A stretch of 49,148 bases of DNA from Dehalococcoidia bacterium (GCA_035528575.1 DATKYK010000033.1:1-49148); one strand, 5' to 3'. Positions 38,440-47,867 are shown, numbered from the stretch's first letter. Notes: generated by a model from the letters alone, not told the origin. Numbers and translations are program-made.

Positions 38440-39474
38440 TCATCCCTCTCTGATATATCTTTTTCTCAGTTCTTTTGATACCCCGGCAAGGCACTCCAAA
38501 GCCCACGCTGCCGCCTCCTCCGAGAGCGAGTCCAGGCCGCATGAAGGGGTAACCAGACATCGCTCTGTTAGCAGGCGAAAGCTGACCCCTTTTCGATCCA
38601 GTGCTCCCATTCCATCCTCCAGGCGGTCGATAAGGCTCTTTACCGTTTCTCCCTTCAGGGCTTGTTCATCGTTTGCTACGATGCCCCAGGCGATCACACC
38701 GCCACGCTCCAGAAATGATTTCACCTCCTGGGGATAAAGAGCAATGGTGTAACCATAATTATAGGCATCAAAGCTAAGAATGTCGAGGTTCGTGGCAAGC
38801 AGTATTGACCAATCCGTATTGCCACAGCAGTGTACTCCCTTGAGCCCGCTGATACCAGCGAAAACCTCCTCTAAAAGCCCTTTTACCTGCTCCTCAGCGA
38901 GTGAGACAAAGGCGGAACCCACCGATGCCATATAGGGCTCATCGACGAAGATGATGGTATTGGGTGAGATGGCCTTAAGCTCCCGCTCCTGCCAGGCAGC
39001 CTTCATGCGTAGGTGTTTGGCCAGGGCATCAGCAAGCGTATCGTCATAGAGGATGGGGCGACGGTTCTCATCGGTGACCGTTAGCCCCCAGGTAACAGGG
39101 CCGGTCACCTGTCCCTTGACGCCAAATGGCGACCTTAGCTCCACTTCAAGTAGTGTGTGAAGACCAGCGGCATAGTCCGGGCTTATAGCATATCTCTCGA
39201 CCCTGTTCTCTAGATAGGTATTGTAGAGCTGCTCCAGTGGCTCATCCAGATCTTTTGAACGATCGACATAAACTCGATCCCCTTCGATGACCACGCCGGG
39301 GAAACCATCGCTGAACTGGGCATACATGTTCTCCGAGAAGGAACGCTTGGGTAGTTGTGGCCAGGCGGGGATTTCGGGTAGGAACTTAGCCACCAGTGAG
39401 CAGGCCTCTCGCGGGTCGGTATGAGGCATGCTTCCCACTGCAGTAGCTAGTCCGCTTAACTCAAATCGGGGCAG
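38440..39474 (-). CDS. Core MetE-like methionine synthase (UROD/MetE barrel without the folate domain)
   Basis: A protein of about 344 residues that resembles only the C-terminal barrel of cobalamin-independent methionine synthase. The zinc ligands are visible as HxC in [10 protein letters not shown] and Cys in [15 protein letters not shown], aligning with the MetE pair HxC and NPDCGL. The entire N-terminal folate-binding half is absent. Stand-alone core enzymes of this kind in archaea and anaerobes remethylate homocysteine without methyl-folate, probably from a methyl-corrinoid. The conserved start region [21 protein letters not shown] needs a start upstream of GTG 39438. CTG at 39474 has AGGGAGGAG at good distance and is my choice. 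Methyl donor inferred, not seen. Confidence 0.82.
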   Translation of the reverse strand: MPRFELSGLATAVGSMPHTDPREACSLVAKFLPEIPAWPQLPKRSFSENMYAQFSDGFPGVVIEGDRVYVDRSKDLDEPLEQLYNTYLENRVERYAISPDYAAGLHTLLEVELRSPFGVKGQVTGPVTWGLTVTDENRRPILYDDTLADALAKHLRMKAAWQERELKAISPNTIIFVDEPYMASVGSAFVSLAEEQVKGLLEEVFAGISGLKGVHCCGNTDWSILLATNLDILSFDAYNYGYTIALYPQEVKSFLERGGVIAWGIVANDEQALKGETVKSLIDRLEDGMGALDRKGVSFRLLTERCLVTPSCGLDSLSEEAAAWALECLAGVSKELRKRYIREG

Positions 39475-39551
39475 TTTTCCGCTCCTCCCTAAGAGGTATC
39501 CCAGCAGCTCTACTCTTCACTATAGCAGCATTGAGTGGGCTATTCCTGAGA

Positions 39552-40415
39552 TCACCTAATATACTTACCAATTAAAAGGTCGAGTTCCTTTTTCATCCGC
39601 TCGGGAATCTTCTCCGAGTCGGTGATAATGGCGTTTTTAAGCGCCTCGGCACAGCCACATTCGCGTCCCTCTGGGATGCGTGCCGCCGCTATATTAATGA
39701 TCTTCTTGGCTATATCAGCACTACGCGCCAGGTTGGCAAGCGCCATTTCGATAGTTACCGACTCCTCGGTTTCATGCCAGGTATCGTAGTCGGTAATGCA
39801 GGCAAGTGTAGCATAGCATATCTCCGCCTCCCTTGCCAGCTTTGCTTCCGGTAATGCCGTCATACCTATGATGCTTGCTCCCCAGGAGCGATAGAGGTTC
39901 GATTCCGCCTTTGTGGAGAAGAGTGGCCCCTCCATCACGATATAGGTACCCTCCTGGTGAACATTGGCCCCCACATCGATGGATGCCTGATACAGTATAT
40001 TGCTGAGAACCGGGCAGAAGGGTTCGGCAAAGCTGGCATGGGCAACCAGCCCCCCACCGAAGAAGCTGTTCACCCGGCTTCTGGTGCGATCGATAAGCTG
40101 GTCGGGTATGACAATGTCCAGGGGATGGATACCCTCTTTCAGGCTTCCTACCGCATTGACGGAGATGATCCACTCCACGCCCAGTGACTTCAAGGCGTAG
40201 ATATTGGCGCGGGACGGTATATCCGAGGGGCTTACATAGTGCCCCCTGCCGTGGCGGGGGAGGAATGCGATGCTCTTCCCTTCCAGTTCGCCGATAATGA
40301 TAGCATCGCTGGGCTCGCCGAAGGGGGTCTTAGGCTTCACCTCTTTGACAACAGTCATCCCCTCTATTTGGTATAGTCCACTTCCCCCGATAACCCCTAT
40401 CTTGGCCTCAGGCAT
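39552..40415 (-). CDS. mtnP: S-methyl-5'-thioadenosine phosphorylase
   Basis: MtnP cleaves methylthioadenosine with phosphate to adenine and methylthioribose-1-P. The 287-residue protein has GVIGGSGLYQIEGM, phosphate-site LPRHGRGHYVSPSDI, VNAVGSLKEGIHPLDIVIPDQLIDRT, EGPLFSTKAES and IGMTALPEAKLAREAEICYATLACITDYDTWHE. The Asp residues in ITDYDTW are those expected for a 6-aminopurine (adenine) rather than a 6-oxopurine base. ATG at 40415 with GGAGG upstream. It is in the same orientation as mtnA but separated from it by an unrelated gene. Confidence 0.94.
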   Translation of the reverse strand: MPEAKIGVIGGSGLYQIEGMTVVKEVKPKTPFGEPSDAIIIGELEGKSIAFLPRHGRGHYVSPSDIPSRANIYALKSLGVEWIISVNAVGSLKEGIHPLDIVIPDQLIDRTRSRVNSFFGGGLVAHASFAEPFCPVLSNILYQASIDVGANVHQEGTYIVMEGPLFSTKAESNLYRSWGASIIGMTALPEAKLAREAEICYATLACITDYDTWHETEESVTIEMALANLARSADIAKKIINIAAARIPEGRECGCAEALKNAIITDSEKIPERMKKELDLLIGKYIR

Positions 40416-40455
40416 TAAGAAACCTCCACGTTTCTATGCACTTCCACCGGTCAGT

Positions 40456-41301
40456 TTATGATGCTTTGTTATCTTTTTCAAACATACGCCCTGTATAATC
40501 GAATGGTAAGGGCATTTTCATTATGGGGTCTACGGCTTTGTCGAGATTAGTTACTATTGAGTCGAATCTCTTTTGCCATGAGATTACGTTTGGTTTGTCA
40601 TAATCTAGCTCTCTAGCAAGGGCGAAACTCTCAATCGCTTCTACGACACGAAGTATTGTTACAGTTAATATGAAAGCTTTATTTGGCAAATCCTCTATTC
40701 TCGTATCTGGCGCAGCCATTATCATGTACTCATCCCCTGTTAAAGATACTGACAATGCATCATGAAGTGCACAAGGGAGCGTTGGATGTTTTACTTTGCA
40801 TAACCACTGGTACTGCGCGTATATCATTTCAGCTTGAGCATCGTATTCCTGATCAGATAAAACCTTTCCAGATTTTTCGTCTTCTTGTTTTGATTGGTAA
40901 GCATACATTTTGCACAGATTGGCTACAGACCAAGGAGAGCCGCCAGATGCATGATTCCACATTTTTTCTGCCCTTTGAACATTGCCTGCTAAACAATTGG
41001 TAATAAGAGCATTTTCAAATGCTGCAGCTGCTACTGAGCCAGCTTGAGATGTATAACCGAGCAGGAGTAAGTTCCAAGTGGCCCTTAGGTCGTTTAGCAA
41101 GCGTTTTAAGAATAGAGCAGCGATAGCAATATCCTTAGTTTTTTGGCACTTGCAACTCAAAGTTGGCACTTCCATTCCACATTCATAGCAATCTGTAATG
41201 GGTCGCGAAAAAGGTTTCAGCATTTTCGCTATCTTCGGGCTTTCAGCTACTTCTAATGGCGACAAAGCGTCCCAGAACCCATGTGAATCCTTAATGACCA
41301 T
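40456..41301 (-). CDS. Unrecognised helical protein with N-terminal Cys cluster
   Basis: I do not recognise this 281-residue protein. Near residue 38 a small Cys cluster ([15 protein letters not shown]) could bind zinc. The rest is mostly helical and rich in Ala, Leu and Lys, with segments such as [20 protein letters not shown] and [18 protein letters not shown]; no signal peptide or membrane span is clear. The overall look recalls HEPN-like or DUF5677-like helical proteins, but this is a weak impression. The region looks more AT-rich than mtnP and mtnA on either side, consistent with acquisition. It overlaps the mtnA stop by 11 bases, with GGGG before its ATG, so it is translated from the mtn transcript. 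Confidence 0.75.
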   Translation of the reverse strand: MVIKDSHGFWDALSPLEVAESPKIAKMLKPFSRPITDCYECGMEVPTLSCKCQKTKDIAIAALFLKRLLNDLRATWNLLLLGYTSQAGSVAAAAFENALITNCLAGNVQRAEKMWNHASGGSPWSVANLCKMYAYQSKQEDEKSGKVLSDQEYDAQAEMIYAQYQWLCKVKHPTLPCALHDALSVSLTGDEYMIMAAPDTRIEDLPNKAFILTVTILRVVEAIESFALARELDYDKPNVISWQKRFDSIVTNLDKAVDPIMKMPLPFDYTGRMFEKDNKAS

Positions 41302-42334
41302 CGTTTACCCCAAGCTTCCTCAACCTCTCCACATAGGGCTCGCGCACTATACCACGCTCGGTAATTATAGCAGATATGTAGCGATGGGGGGTAACATCGA
41401 AAGCGGGGTTTGCTACCTTAACTCCCTCCGGGGCGATAGGAACCCCTCTAATGTGGGTAACCTCTGTAGCGCTTCTCTCCTCAATGGGTATATCATCACC
41501 CGATTCCAATGATATATCGATGGTGCTTGTGGGGGCGGCGACATAGAAAGGGATACCATTCTCCATCGCCGGCACCGCCAAGTTATAGGTGCCGATTTTA
41601 TTCGCGACATCGCCATTTGAGGCAATCCTATCAGCACCTACGATTACGCAATCGATGCCTCCTCTGGAAAGGAAATGACCCGTCATGGTGTCGGTTATTA
41701 GGGTGAAAGGGATGTTATACTTAATTAGCTCCCATGCGGTAAGACGCGCTCCCTGTAGCAGGGGACGAGTTTCGCTAGCGAAGACGTGTATTTTTTTACC
41801 TCTCTCCCATGCCGTCCTGATTACCCCCAGTGCGGTACCATAGCCCGCTGCCAACGCCCCGGTGTTGCAGTGAGTCAGTATAGTAAAGCCATCCTCTATA
41901 AGCTCGTCACCGTAGGAGCTCAGCTTTCGCTCTGCCGCCTCACCCTCGGCATCCAGCCTTTGGGCCTCAGAGATAAGTGCCACTTTTATCCGGGCAACGC
42001 TCTCGCCGGCTTCTGCCACGCGGTTCATCCTCTCCAGTGCCCAGAACAGGTTAACCGCAGTGGGTCTGGTGGCAGAAAGCGTCTCTGAGATGGGACGAAG
42101 TTTTTCCATAAATTCATTCTTCGATTTTGCCTCGATCCCCTGTGCCCCCAGTGCTATCCCGTAGGCAGCGGCGATGCCTATAGCTGGCGCGCCACGGATT
42201 CTCATCCCCTTGATTGATGATGCCACCTCGCGGTAGTCCGAAATCTCCAGGAAAACCTCCTCCCATGGAAGCTTAGTCTGGTCGATCATTATAACCTTCT
42301 TTGATACCCACTTTATGGCTTTAAACTCACTCAT
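41291..42334 (-). CDS. mtnA: Methylthioribose-1-phosphate isomerase
   Basis: MtnA converts methylthioribose-1-P to methylthioribulose-1-P, the step after MtnP in methionine salvage. The 347-residue protein has [37 protein letters not shown]-type N-terminal motifs, the catalytic Cys in [20 protein letters not shown] near residue 155 and the catalytic Asp in [21 protein letters not shown] near 235. I chose ATG at 42334 ([10 protein letters not shown]) with GAGAGGGTTAAA upstream; a longer frame to 42370 is less like the family. Genes for later salvage steps (mtnB, mtnC, mtnD) are not in the window. Confidence 0.94.
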   Translation of the reverse strand: MSEFKAIKWVSKKVIMIDQTKLPWEEVFLEISDYREVASSIKGMRIRGAPAIGIAAAYGIALGAQGIEAKSKNEFMEKLRPISETLSATRPTAVNLFWALERMNRVAEAGESVARIKVALISEAQRLDAEGEAAERKLSSYGDELIEDGFTILTHCNTGALAAGYGTALGVIRTAWERGKKIHVFASETRPLLQGARLTAWELIKYNIPFTLITDTMTGHFLSRGGIDCVIVGADRIASNGDVANKIGTYNLAVPAMENGIPFYVAAPTSTIDISLESGDDIPIEERSATEVTHIRGVPIAPEGVKVANPAFDVTPHRYISAIITERGIVREPYVERLRKLGVNDGH

Positions 42335-42387
42335 TTTAACCCTCTCATCTACTCCTCCATATATTTTCAAATTTGCGCCTGCCCACT

Positions 42388-42858
42388 CTATACCTTAACC
42401 CTCCTTCTCCATATCAAAGCTACAACAATGACCGCGATGAAAGTTACCTCAACTGCAAGTCCCCAGGGCATCGAAAGCTGATCGAACAAGTCATGGATAG
42501 GGCTTCGCCCTATAGTAGGACGCAGGATAATCCAGTCAACGATATCTGGAGATAAGGCCCACAGCATTCCCCACCAGTAGTGGCGCATAAGGTAAGCCAA
42601 GGCGGGAGTCAACACAACTAGGCCAGCAAGAACGAAGGTGCTTAGCAAATCGCCAGGATAGGGAACGATTTGTAGGATAGCTGGTGTACCCGGTGGCCAA
42701 GGACTGTGTAAATGCTGTATAGGCTCAATTATCGAGTTACGAAGGAGCAAGTTGTCAAGGAGAGCGGCGCTTAGAAGAGCGATCCCTGCCGTAGGTACCC
42801 GTGTTTTCATGCCCTTCTCGGTGAGGGCACCAGCAGCTAGATGGTAAGGAGCATACAT
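42388..42858 (-). CDS. Small multi-pass membrane protein of unknown function
   Basis: A 156-residue hydrophobic protein with about four membrane segments: [55 protein letters not shown] and [15 protein letters not shown], then a basic C-terminus (RRRVKV) likely in the cytoplasm. The N-terminal [12 protein letters not shown] and the ALSPDIVDW segment loosely recall YdjM/DUF457-type membrane-bound hydrolase-like proteins, where a His and Asp are conserved. I cannot assign a function. ATG at 42858 with AAAGGAAATG upstream. It ends 53 bases before the chosen mtnA start and follows ade by 89 bases. Confidence 0.7.
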   Translation of the reverse strand: MYAPYHLAAGALTEKGMKTRVPTAGIALLSAALLDNLLLRNSIIEPIQHLHSPWPPGTPAILQIVPYPGDLLSTFVLAGLVVLTPALAYLMRHYWWGMLWALSPDIVDWIILRPTIGRSPIHDLFDQLSMPWGLAVEVTFIAVIVVALIWRRRVKV

Positions 42859-42947
42859 CTACACAAACTTTCATTTCCTTTAAAACTTCTCTCGTGTGAC
42901 AATAGGTTTTCCTGTTACATTGAATAATAACGATTTGTACTAACCTA

Positions 42948-44648
42948 TCATTTGAGTAGCTTGAATTCTACCACATCCACCAAGCCTTTATCAGTGAGCC
43001 TCAGCTCAGGTATCACGGGGAGGGCGAGAAAGGAGATGGTGGCAAAGGGAGAGGCAAGCTTCGCTCCCAGGTCTGCGGCGGTTTTTTCAAGCTTTTCCAG
43101 CTTATTGACCACGGTCTCGAGCGGCTCTTCTGATAATAAACCGGCGATAGGTAAAGGAAGCGCATCTAAAATCTTGCCATCTGCGGCGATGACCAGCCCA
43201 CCCTCCAGTCGCTCTATCTCCTTTACTGCTATAAATATATCGTTATCCTCCACACCCACAGCGATGATGTTGTGGGAATCATGGGCGATGGATGAGGCCA
43301 ACGCCCCACGCTTGAGCCCAACACCTTTCACCAGCCCCAGACCTATGTTCCCGGTAGCCTTATGCCTTTCCACCACCACCAGCTTGAGGATGTCACGCTC
43401 GGGATCGGGCACAACAAATCCACCCGCAACCTTAGACCTCTCCGCCAGCTTTTTAGTGATTATCTGGTTAGAGACAATCTCGATAATGGGATAATTCCGT
43501 TTCTCCGCAGGTATCCTCAACGCCTCTATATCGAATGGTTTAACCCTCATTGTATGGGTCATCGACTTGTCCCCCCGCAACACGGGCGAAAAAAGCGGCT
43601 TGCCGTCTCTGGCTACCAATTTTCCACGATAAAACACCATCTCTGCCTGATATTTAGCAAGGTCACCGGTTACCACGAGATTTGCAATATAGCCCGGTGC
43701 AATCGCTCCCCGGCCAGGGATTCTGAAGTAATCAGCGGTATTTATCGTGGCCAGTTGTATGGCGCGCACTGGATCCAGCCCCAGTTTAATTGCCTTCCTT
43801 ACCACTGCATCTATATCGCCATCTCGCAACAGGTCGGCACAGCTGCGGTCATCGACAACGAACAAACATCTTTTGTATGTCTTATCGGTCACCAGCGGAA
43901 GGAGTTCCTCTAGATTCTTCTCCGAGGAACCTTCCCGGATCATCACATACATGCCCCGCCTAAGCTTCTCCCTTGCCTCCTCAAGGGAGATGGATTCATG
44001 GTCGGAAAGGATGCCACAGGCGATGTAGGCGTTGAGGCCCTTCCCCCTAAGCCCTGGGGCATGCCCATCGACCACCCTGCCCTGCGATGCAGCTATCTTT
44101 GCCAAAACCTCCCCATCGGCAGCCAGCACGCCGGGGAAGTTCATTACCTCCCCCAGCCCAATGGTGTTCTCCCATGATAGGGCGGAGGCAATATCCTCTG
44201 CCGTAAGCCTGGTACCAGAGGTCTCAAGTGGGGTTGCGGGGACACAGGAGGGTACCATGAAGTAAAGGTCCAGGGGTATGTGCCTTGCCGAGTCGAGCAT
44301 GTATTTCGCACCCTCGAGCCCCTTAACATTGGTGATCTCATGGAGGTCAGTCACTATGGCTGAAACGCCGCGTGGAACCACTACCTCAGCATATCGGGCG
44401 ATGTGCAGCATGGAGCTTTCGGGATGTATGTGACCATCTATCAGACTGGGGGAGAGGTATTTACCCGCCAGGTCGATCACCTCTCCACCGAGCTGATAAT
44501 CGCCAATGCCGGCAATCCTCTCACCGTAAATGGCAACATTTCCCTCCTCGATCTCGCCACTCAGGGTGTTCACCACCCTGGCATTGGCTAGAATCAGGTC
44601 GGCAGAGGCCTCTCCTTTAGCTACCTGAATAAGCTTTTCTATACTCAT
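42948..44648 (-). CDS. ade: Adenine deaminase
   Basis: Ade converts adenine to hypoxanthine plus ammonia. The 566-residue amidohydrolase-fold protein has the metal motif LIDGHIHPESSMLHI near residue 72, VTDLHEITNVKGLEGAKYML near 98, GHAPGLRGKGLNAYIACGILSDHESISLEEA near 197 and DSHNIIAVGVEDNDI near 463. This order and length match the YerA/Ade family. Here the first motif reads HIHPESS where many members have HVHIESS. ATG at 44648 directly follows the hpt stop. Next to mtnP, it is well placed to deaminate the adenine released from MTA. Confidence 0.94.
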   Translation of the reverse strand: MSIEKLIQVAKGEASADLILANARVVNTLSGEIEEGNVAIYGERIAGIGDYQLGGEVIDLAGKYLSPSLIDGHIHPESSMLHIARYAEVVVPRGVSAIVTDLHEITNVKGLEGAKYMLDSARHIPLDLYFMVPSCVPATPLETSGTRLTAEDIASALSWENTIGLGEVMNFPGVLAADGEVLAKIAASQGRVVDGHAPGLRGKGLNAYIACGILSDHESISLEEAREKLRRGMYVMIREGSSEKNLEELLPLVTDKTYKRCLFVVDDRSCADLLRDGDIDAVVRKAIKLGLDPVRAIQLATINTADYFRIPGRGAIAPGYIANLVVTGDLAKYQAEMVFYRGKLVARDGKPLFSPVLRGDKSMTHTMRVKPFDIEALRIPAEKRNYPIIEIVSNQIITKKLAERSKVAGGFVVPDPERDILKLVVVERHKATGNIGLGLVKGVGLKRGALASSIAHDSHNIIAVGVEDNDIFIAVKEIERLEGGLVIAADGKILDALPLPIAGLLSEEPLETVVNKLEKLEKTAADLGAKLASPFATISFLALPVIPELRLTDKGLVDVVEFKLLK

Positions 44649-45176
44649 TCAATCCTCAACGGTGCAGATATCGGGTAAATTACGGAATTTCTCATCGAAG
44701 TCTAGTCCGTAGCCCACCACGAACCTATCGGGGATGGTGATGCCCAGGTAATCGATGGGAACTATGGTCTTTCGCCTATCGGGTTTGTCAAGCAGGGCAC
44801 AGAGCTTAACCGAGGCAGGCTTCCTCTTGTGCAAGTAACCCAATAAATGGCTTATGGAGAGGCCAGTATCTACGATGTCCTCCACAACCAGGACATCCCT
44901 CCCCTCAAGCGGGGAGCGCAGCCCTTTCACCACCCTGATTTTTCCCGAGCTTACCTTTGCCGAGCCATAGCTTGAGAGGCTGGCAAACTCTATCTCCACC
45001 GGGATTTCTAGAAGTCGGACAAGGTCGGCCATGAAAACGAAAGAGCCCTTGAGAATACCCAGGAGAAGGGGATTTTTGCCATGATAGTCTATGCTTATCT
45101 CTTGGGCCAGCCTAAAGACTTCCCTATGTATCTCCTCTTTAGTAATCAGTATTAACGGTTTCAATGGAATTGCCAT
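44649..45176 (-). CDS. hpt: Hypoxanthine phosphoribosyltransferase
   Basis: Hpt joins hypoxanthine (or guanine) to PRPP, giving IMP (or GMP). The 175-residue protein has the PRPP loop VLVVEDIVDTGLSISHL near residue 95, GILKGSFVFMADLVRLL near 39 and VVGYGLDFDEKFRNLPDI near 153; all are bacterial Hpt signatures. ATG at 45176 with GGAGGTGGAGCT upstream, overlapping the end of the CoA-transferase remnant by 16 bases. With Ade immediately downstream the pair routes adenine to hypoxanthine to IMP. Confidence 0.95.
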   Translation of the reverse strand: MAIPLKPLILITKEEIHREVFRLAQEISIDYHGKNPLLLGILKGSFVFMADLVRLLEIPVEIEFASLSSYGSAKVSSGKIRVVKGLRSPLEGRDVLVVEDIVDTGLSISHLLGYLHKRKPASVKLCALLDKPDRRKTIVPIDYLGITIPDRFVVGYGLDFDEKFRNLPDICTVED

Positions 45177-45556
45177 AGCTCCACCTCCTTGATGTCCCCG
45201 GCTACTGCCAACGTAGGCTCAGTTAAAGCCTGGATCTCCTCAACTGTCCAGCCGGGGGCTATCTCCCTTAGTAAAAGACCTTTCGGCGTGACCTCGATCA
45301 CAGCCAGATCGGTAACGATCAGGTCTACACACGCCTTGGCGGTGAGAGGATATATATATTCCTTTACAACCTTGGGCTTTCCATCCTTGGTAGTGTGCTC
45401 CATGGCAGTGAAAATCCTTTTCGCCCCCATGGCCAAATCCATTCCACCACCTATGGTGCCACCAAGGGTATCAGTGCCAGTGTTCCAATTGGCCAGATCA
45501 CCCTTCTCTGAAACCTCGAGTGCCCCGAGAATTGTGGTCAGACGACCGCTACTCAC
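45161..45556 (-). pseudogene. N-terminally truncated 3-oxoacid CoA-transferase subunit B
   Basis: The 131-codon frame matches the C-terminal 60% of ScoB/AtoA-type subunits: TILGALEVSEKGDLANWNTGTDTLGGTIGGGMDLA, then KVVKEYIYPLTAKACVDLIVTDLAVIEVTPKGLLL and WTVEEIQALTEP. A full subunit is about 215 residues and carries the catalytic Glu in its N-terminal half (ENG motif), which is missing here. The upstream 450 bases contain no frame that restores it, and no A subunit is nearby. The GTG at 45556 is only the first available codon. The frame stays open and hpt overlaps it, so it may persist as a translational leader for hpt. I read it as a remnant. Confidence 0.75.
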
Positions 45557-46008
45557 GGGCTCGACAGCACACTACTGCGCCATTATATTTCCGTGCCACT
45601 CCTTTGTCCAGCAGTTACAGTGAATCACCTTTCAGCAAGCTGAGGGGCATCCGTGGTGCGAATTCTTCCACCTTCATCGCTCTAATTCGCTTTGCGGTGC
45701 CTAAAGACGCTGCTTGCCACCCCCACCCTGCGATTCACCCCGCCAGCAAGCTCATGGATATCCTCGCTAAATTTTATAAAAATATGGTAGAGAGGTTTTT
45801 ACGAGCACATTCAGGGTAAGTATTGAAATGCGTTAGATATACCCGAGCACATTTTAAATAATCCAGTCAGGAAAGCGTTAGTACGAGAGAATGGAGAGTA
45901 TAAATAGTGCGATTGGATGACGGAAATTCAGCGTCGCGACAGGAGTCCCTACTCTCAGGAGGCTCGGTGTGCTGAGCAAAGGACAGATAATTGAGACAGT
46001 GACAGCCT
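45557..46008. other. 452-base gap without a supportable gene
   Basis: Lies between the CoA-transferase remnant and the btuD-like ATPase, both on the minus strand. Short open frames are present but none shows family motifs or a convincing ribosome site. A 10-base direct repeat CGAGCACATT occurs at 45802 and 45844. The TTAGTACGAGAG near 45879 recalls the sarcin-ricin loop of 23S rRNA, but the flanks do not match. Probably decayed sequence left by loss of the CoA-transferase genes. Confidence 0.5.
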
Positions 46009-46797
46009 TTATCTTGGCAGAGTCTGCCCGGGGACAACCACTACATGGGGCGTATTGGTAAAGGGGTGCCGTGTTACCTGAACCGAGGCAGAAAAGACCT
46101 CTTCTATAGTTTCGGCGGTGAGCACTTCTTCAGGGGTGCCATCAGCGAAGATGCTACCCTCTTTAAGCAGGATGAGCCTTTCGAAGTAGAGGGCAGCCAT
46201 GTTGAGGTCATGCATCACTCCTATAACGGTGACCCCCTGTTCGCGGTTGAGGCGCCGCACCAGGTCAAGGATCTCCACCTGATGGTTGATGTCCAGGTGC
46301 GCTGTAGGCTCGTCCAGAAGTAATATTCTAGGTTCTTGAGCCAGGGCCATGGCAAGGATCGCCTTTTGCCGCTCCCCGCCGCTTAGTTCATTGAAGAAAC
46401 GCTCCTTCAGGGATGCGATGCCGACATGCTCCATAGCTTGCTGCACCACGCTATGGTCCCGCTCCCCCTCATCGGAGAAGATGCTGTGAAAGGGGGTCCT
46501 GCCCAGAAGCACTACCTCCCTCAGGGTGAAGGCGAAGGGCATACTGAACTGCTGCGGCACTACAGCTACACGCTGTGCCACCTGCCTCCGTTTCATCCTG
46601 CCCAATATTGAACCGTTAAGATGTATATCTCCAGTTGCTGGTCTCAGTACACCGCTCACGAGCTTTATAAGAGTGGTCTTCCCCGAGCCATTTGGCCCCA
46701 GAAGAGCCACCACCTCTCCTTCCCCGACTGATAGGTTGATTTGACGTAAAACCGGGTTGTCACCATAGGAAAAAGAGACCTGCTTAATGCTAATCAT
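46009..46797 (-). CDS. ABC transporter ATPase, BtuD/FecE type
   Basis: A 262-residue ATPase powering the B12/siderophore-type importer. Walker A is LLGPNGSGKTTLIKL near residue 32, Q-loop VVPQQFSMPFAFTLREVVLLGR, signature LSGGERQKAILAMALAQ, Walker B ILLLDEPTAHLDINHQ and the switch His in VIGVMHDLNMAA. The pattern is that of type II importers. ATG at 46797 overlaps the permease stop (TGATG); an in-frame TTG lies one codon earlier. It is the last gene of the riboswitch-controlled unit, so cobalamin or another corrinoid is the likely cargo. Confidence 0.93.
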   Translation of the reverse strand: MISIKQVSFSYGDNPVLRQINLSVGEGEVVALLGPNGSGKTTLIKLVSGVLRPATGDIHLNGSILGRMKRRQVAQRVAVVPQQFSMPFAFTLREVVLLGRTPFHSIFSDEGERDHSVVQQAMEHVGIASLKERFFNELSGGERQKAILAMALAQEPRILLLDEPTAHLDINHQVEILDLVRRLNREQGVTVIGVMHDLNMAALYFERLILLKEGSIFADGTPEEVLTAETIEEVFSASVQVTRHPFTNTPHVVVVPGQTLPR

Positions 46798-47867
46798 CAA
46801 AAAGCATACTCCCTTCTGGTGTGCCTCAACAGGTAAATGAAGAACGGTGCCCCGATGATAGCAGTCAGGATCCCTATTGGTATCTCACTAGGGGCAAGCA
46901 CGGTGCGGGCAAAGAGGTCGGCGAGGACAAGGAAGGCACCGCCAGAAAGCGCTGCCGCTGGCAGGAGGAGGCGGTGGTCGGGGCCCAGCACCAGCCTAAC
47001 TGCATGGGGAACCACCAGCCCGACAAAGCCCACCAACCCGCTTATGGAGACTGCCGCTGCCGTTAATAAGGAGCCCAGGGCAAGGATAAGAATTTTTTCC
47101 CGCTCCACATCGATCCCCAGGTATGCAGCACCCTCCTCCCCCAATGAGAGGGCATTGAGACGAAAGGCAAGGAAGCGGGCAGCGATAATCCCTCCTATGA
47201 TCAGCGGGGCAATGAGGGCAATCTGTGTCCAGCCGGTTACCGAGATACTTCCCATGAGGAAAGAATAGACGTTCTGCAGAAACCCTTGCCTGCCGCTCAG
47301 GGTCACCATGAGGAAAACGACAGCGGTCAACATCGCGCTTACGGCAAACCCGGCGAGGAGCATGCTCACAATGGGTGTTTTACCTCCTACTTTGGCCAGG
47401 TTATACACCAGGAGTACAGCACCCAGCGCCCCAAAAAAGGCGGCGATGGGCACCAGTCCAAAGCTGAGGAAGGCAACACTTACCGGGAGCATCATGGCAA
47501 TGGTAGCTCCAAAGGCAGCGCCGGCCGAAGTGCCTATAATGTAGGGGTCAGCCATCGGGTTTCGCAGCATCCCCTGGAACAGCACCCCCGCCGATGCCAG
47601 AGCTGCCCCCACTAATGCCCCGGCAACGACCCGGGGTAGCCTGATTAGAAAAAGGATGGTCTCATCGCTTGGCTGCCAGGTGGCGGTGAAATGGAACAGC
47701 CCCGTCTTGTCCAGTACCATCTTTATTATATTTAGCGGAGAGATGGAAACTGCCCCGAGAGAAACGGCGATAAGCATGCACAGAAGCAGGAGCGCTCCCA
47801 GCGCCAGTAAGATCAGCAGCCGGCGATTTTGCCTTAATCTGGCGAACAAATCTAATCCTTTAAGCAC
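46797..47867 (-). CDS. ABC transporter permease, BtuC/FecCD type
   Basis: A 356-residue membrane protein with about ten helices, the type II importer permease. Motifs are the LIRLPRVVAGALVGAALASAGVLFQGMLRNPMADPYIIGTSAGAAFGA block near residue 72 and GLVGFVGLVVPHAVRLVLGPDHRLLLPAAALSGG near 268, both diagnostic of the FecCD family, and a C-terminal IGILTAIIGAPFFIYLL. The start is GTG at 47867. It works as a homodimer with the ATPase and receives substrate from the binding protein encoded 65 bases upstream. Confidence 0.94.
   Translation of the reverse strand: MLKGLDLFARLRQNRRLLILLALGALLLLCMLIAVSLGAVSISPLNIIKMVLDKTGLFHFTATWQPSDETILFLIRLPRVVAGALVGAALASAGVLFQGMLRNPMADPYIIGTSAGAAFGATIAMMLPVSVAFLSFGLVPIAAFFGALGAVLLVYNLAKVGGKTPIVSMLLAGFAVSAMLTAVVFLMVTLSGRQGFLQNVYSFLMGSISVTGWTQIALIAPLIIGGIIAARFLAFRLNALSLGEEGAAYLGIDVEREKILILALGSLLTAAAVSISGLVGFVGLVVPHAVRLVLGPDHRLLLPAAALSGGAFLVLADLFARTVLAPSEIPIGILTAIIGAPFFIYLLRHTRREYAF

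Noticed and set aside
38207-38560. A 117-codon minus-strand frame overlapping the Cys-rich protein and core MetE
   Set aside because: It runs out of frame through two genes with recognisable family motifs and shows none itself.
45870-45905. TTAGTACGAGAG, identical to part of the 23S rRNA sarcin-ricin loop region
   Set aside because: Flanking sequence on both sides does not follow 23S rRNA; a 12-base match is expected by chance at this scale.
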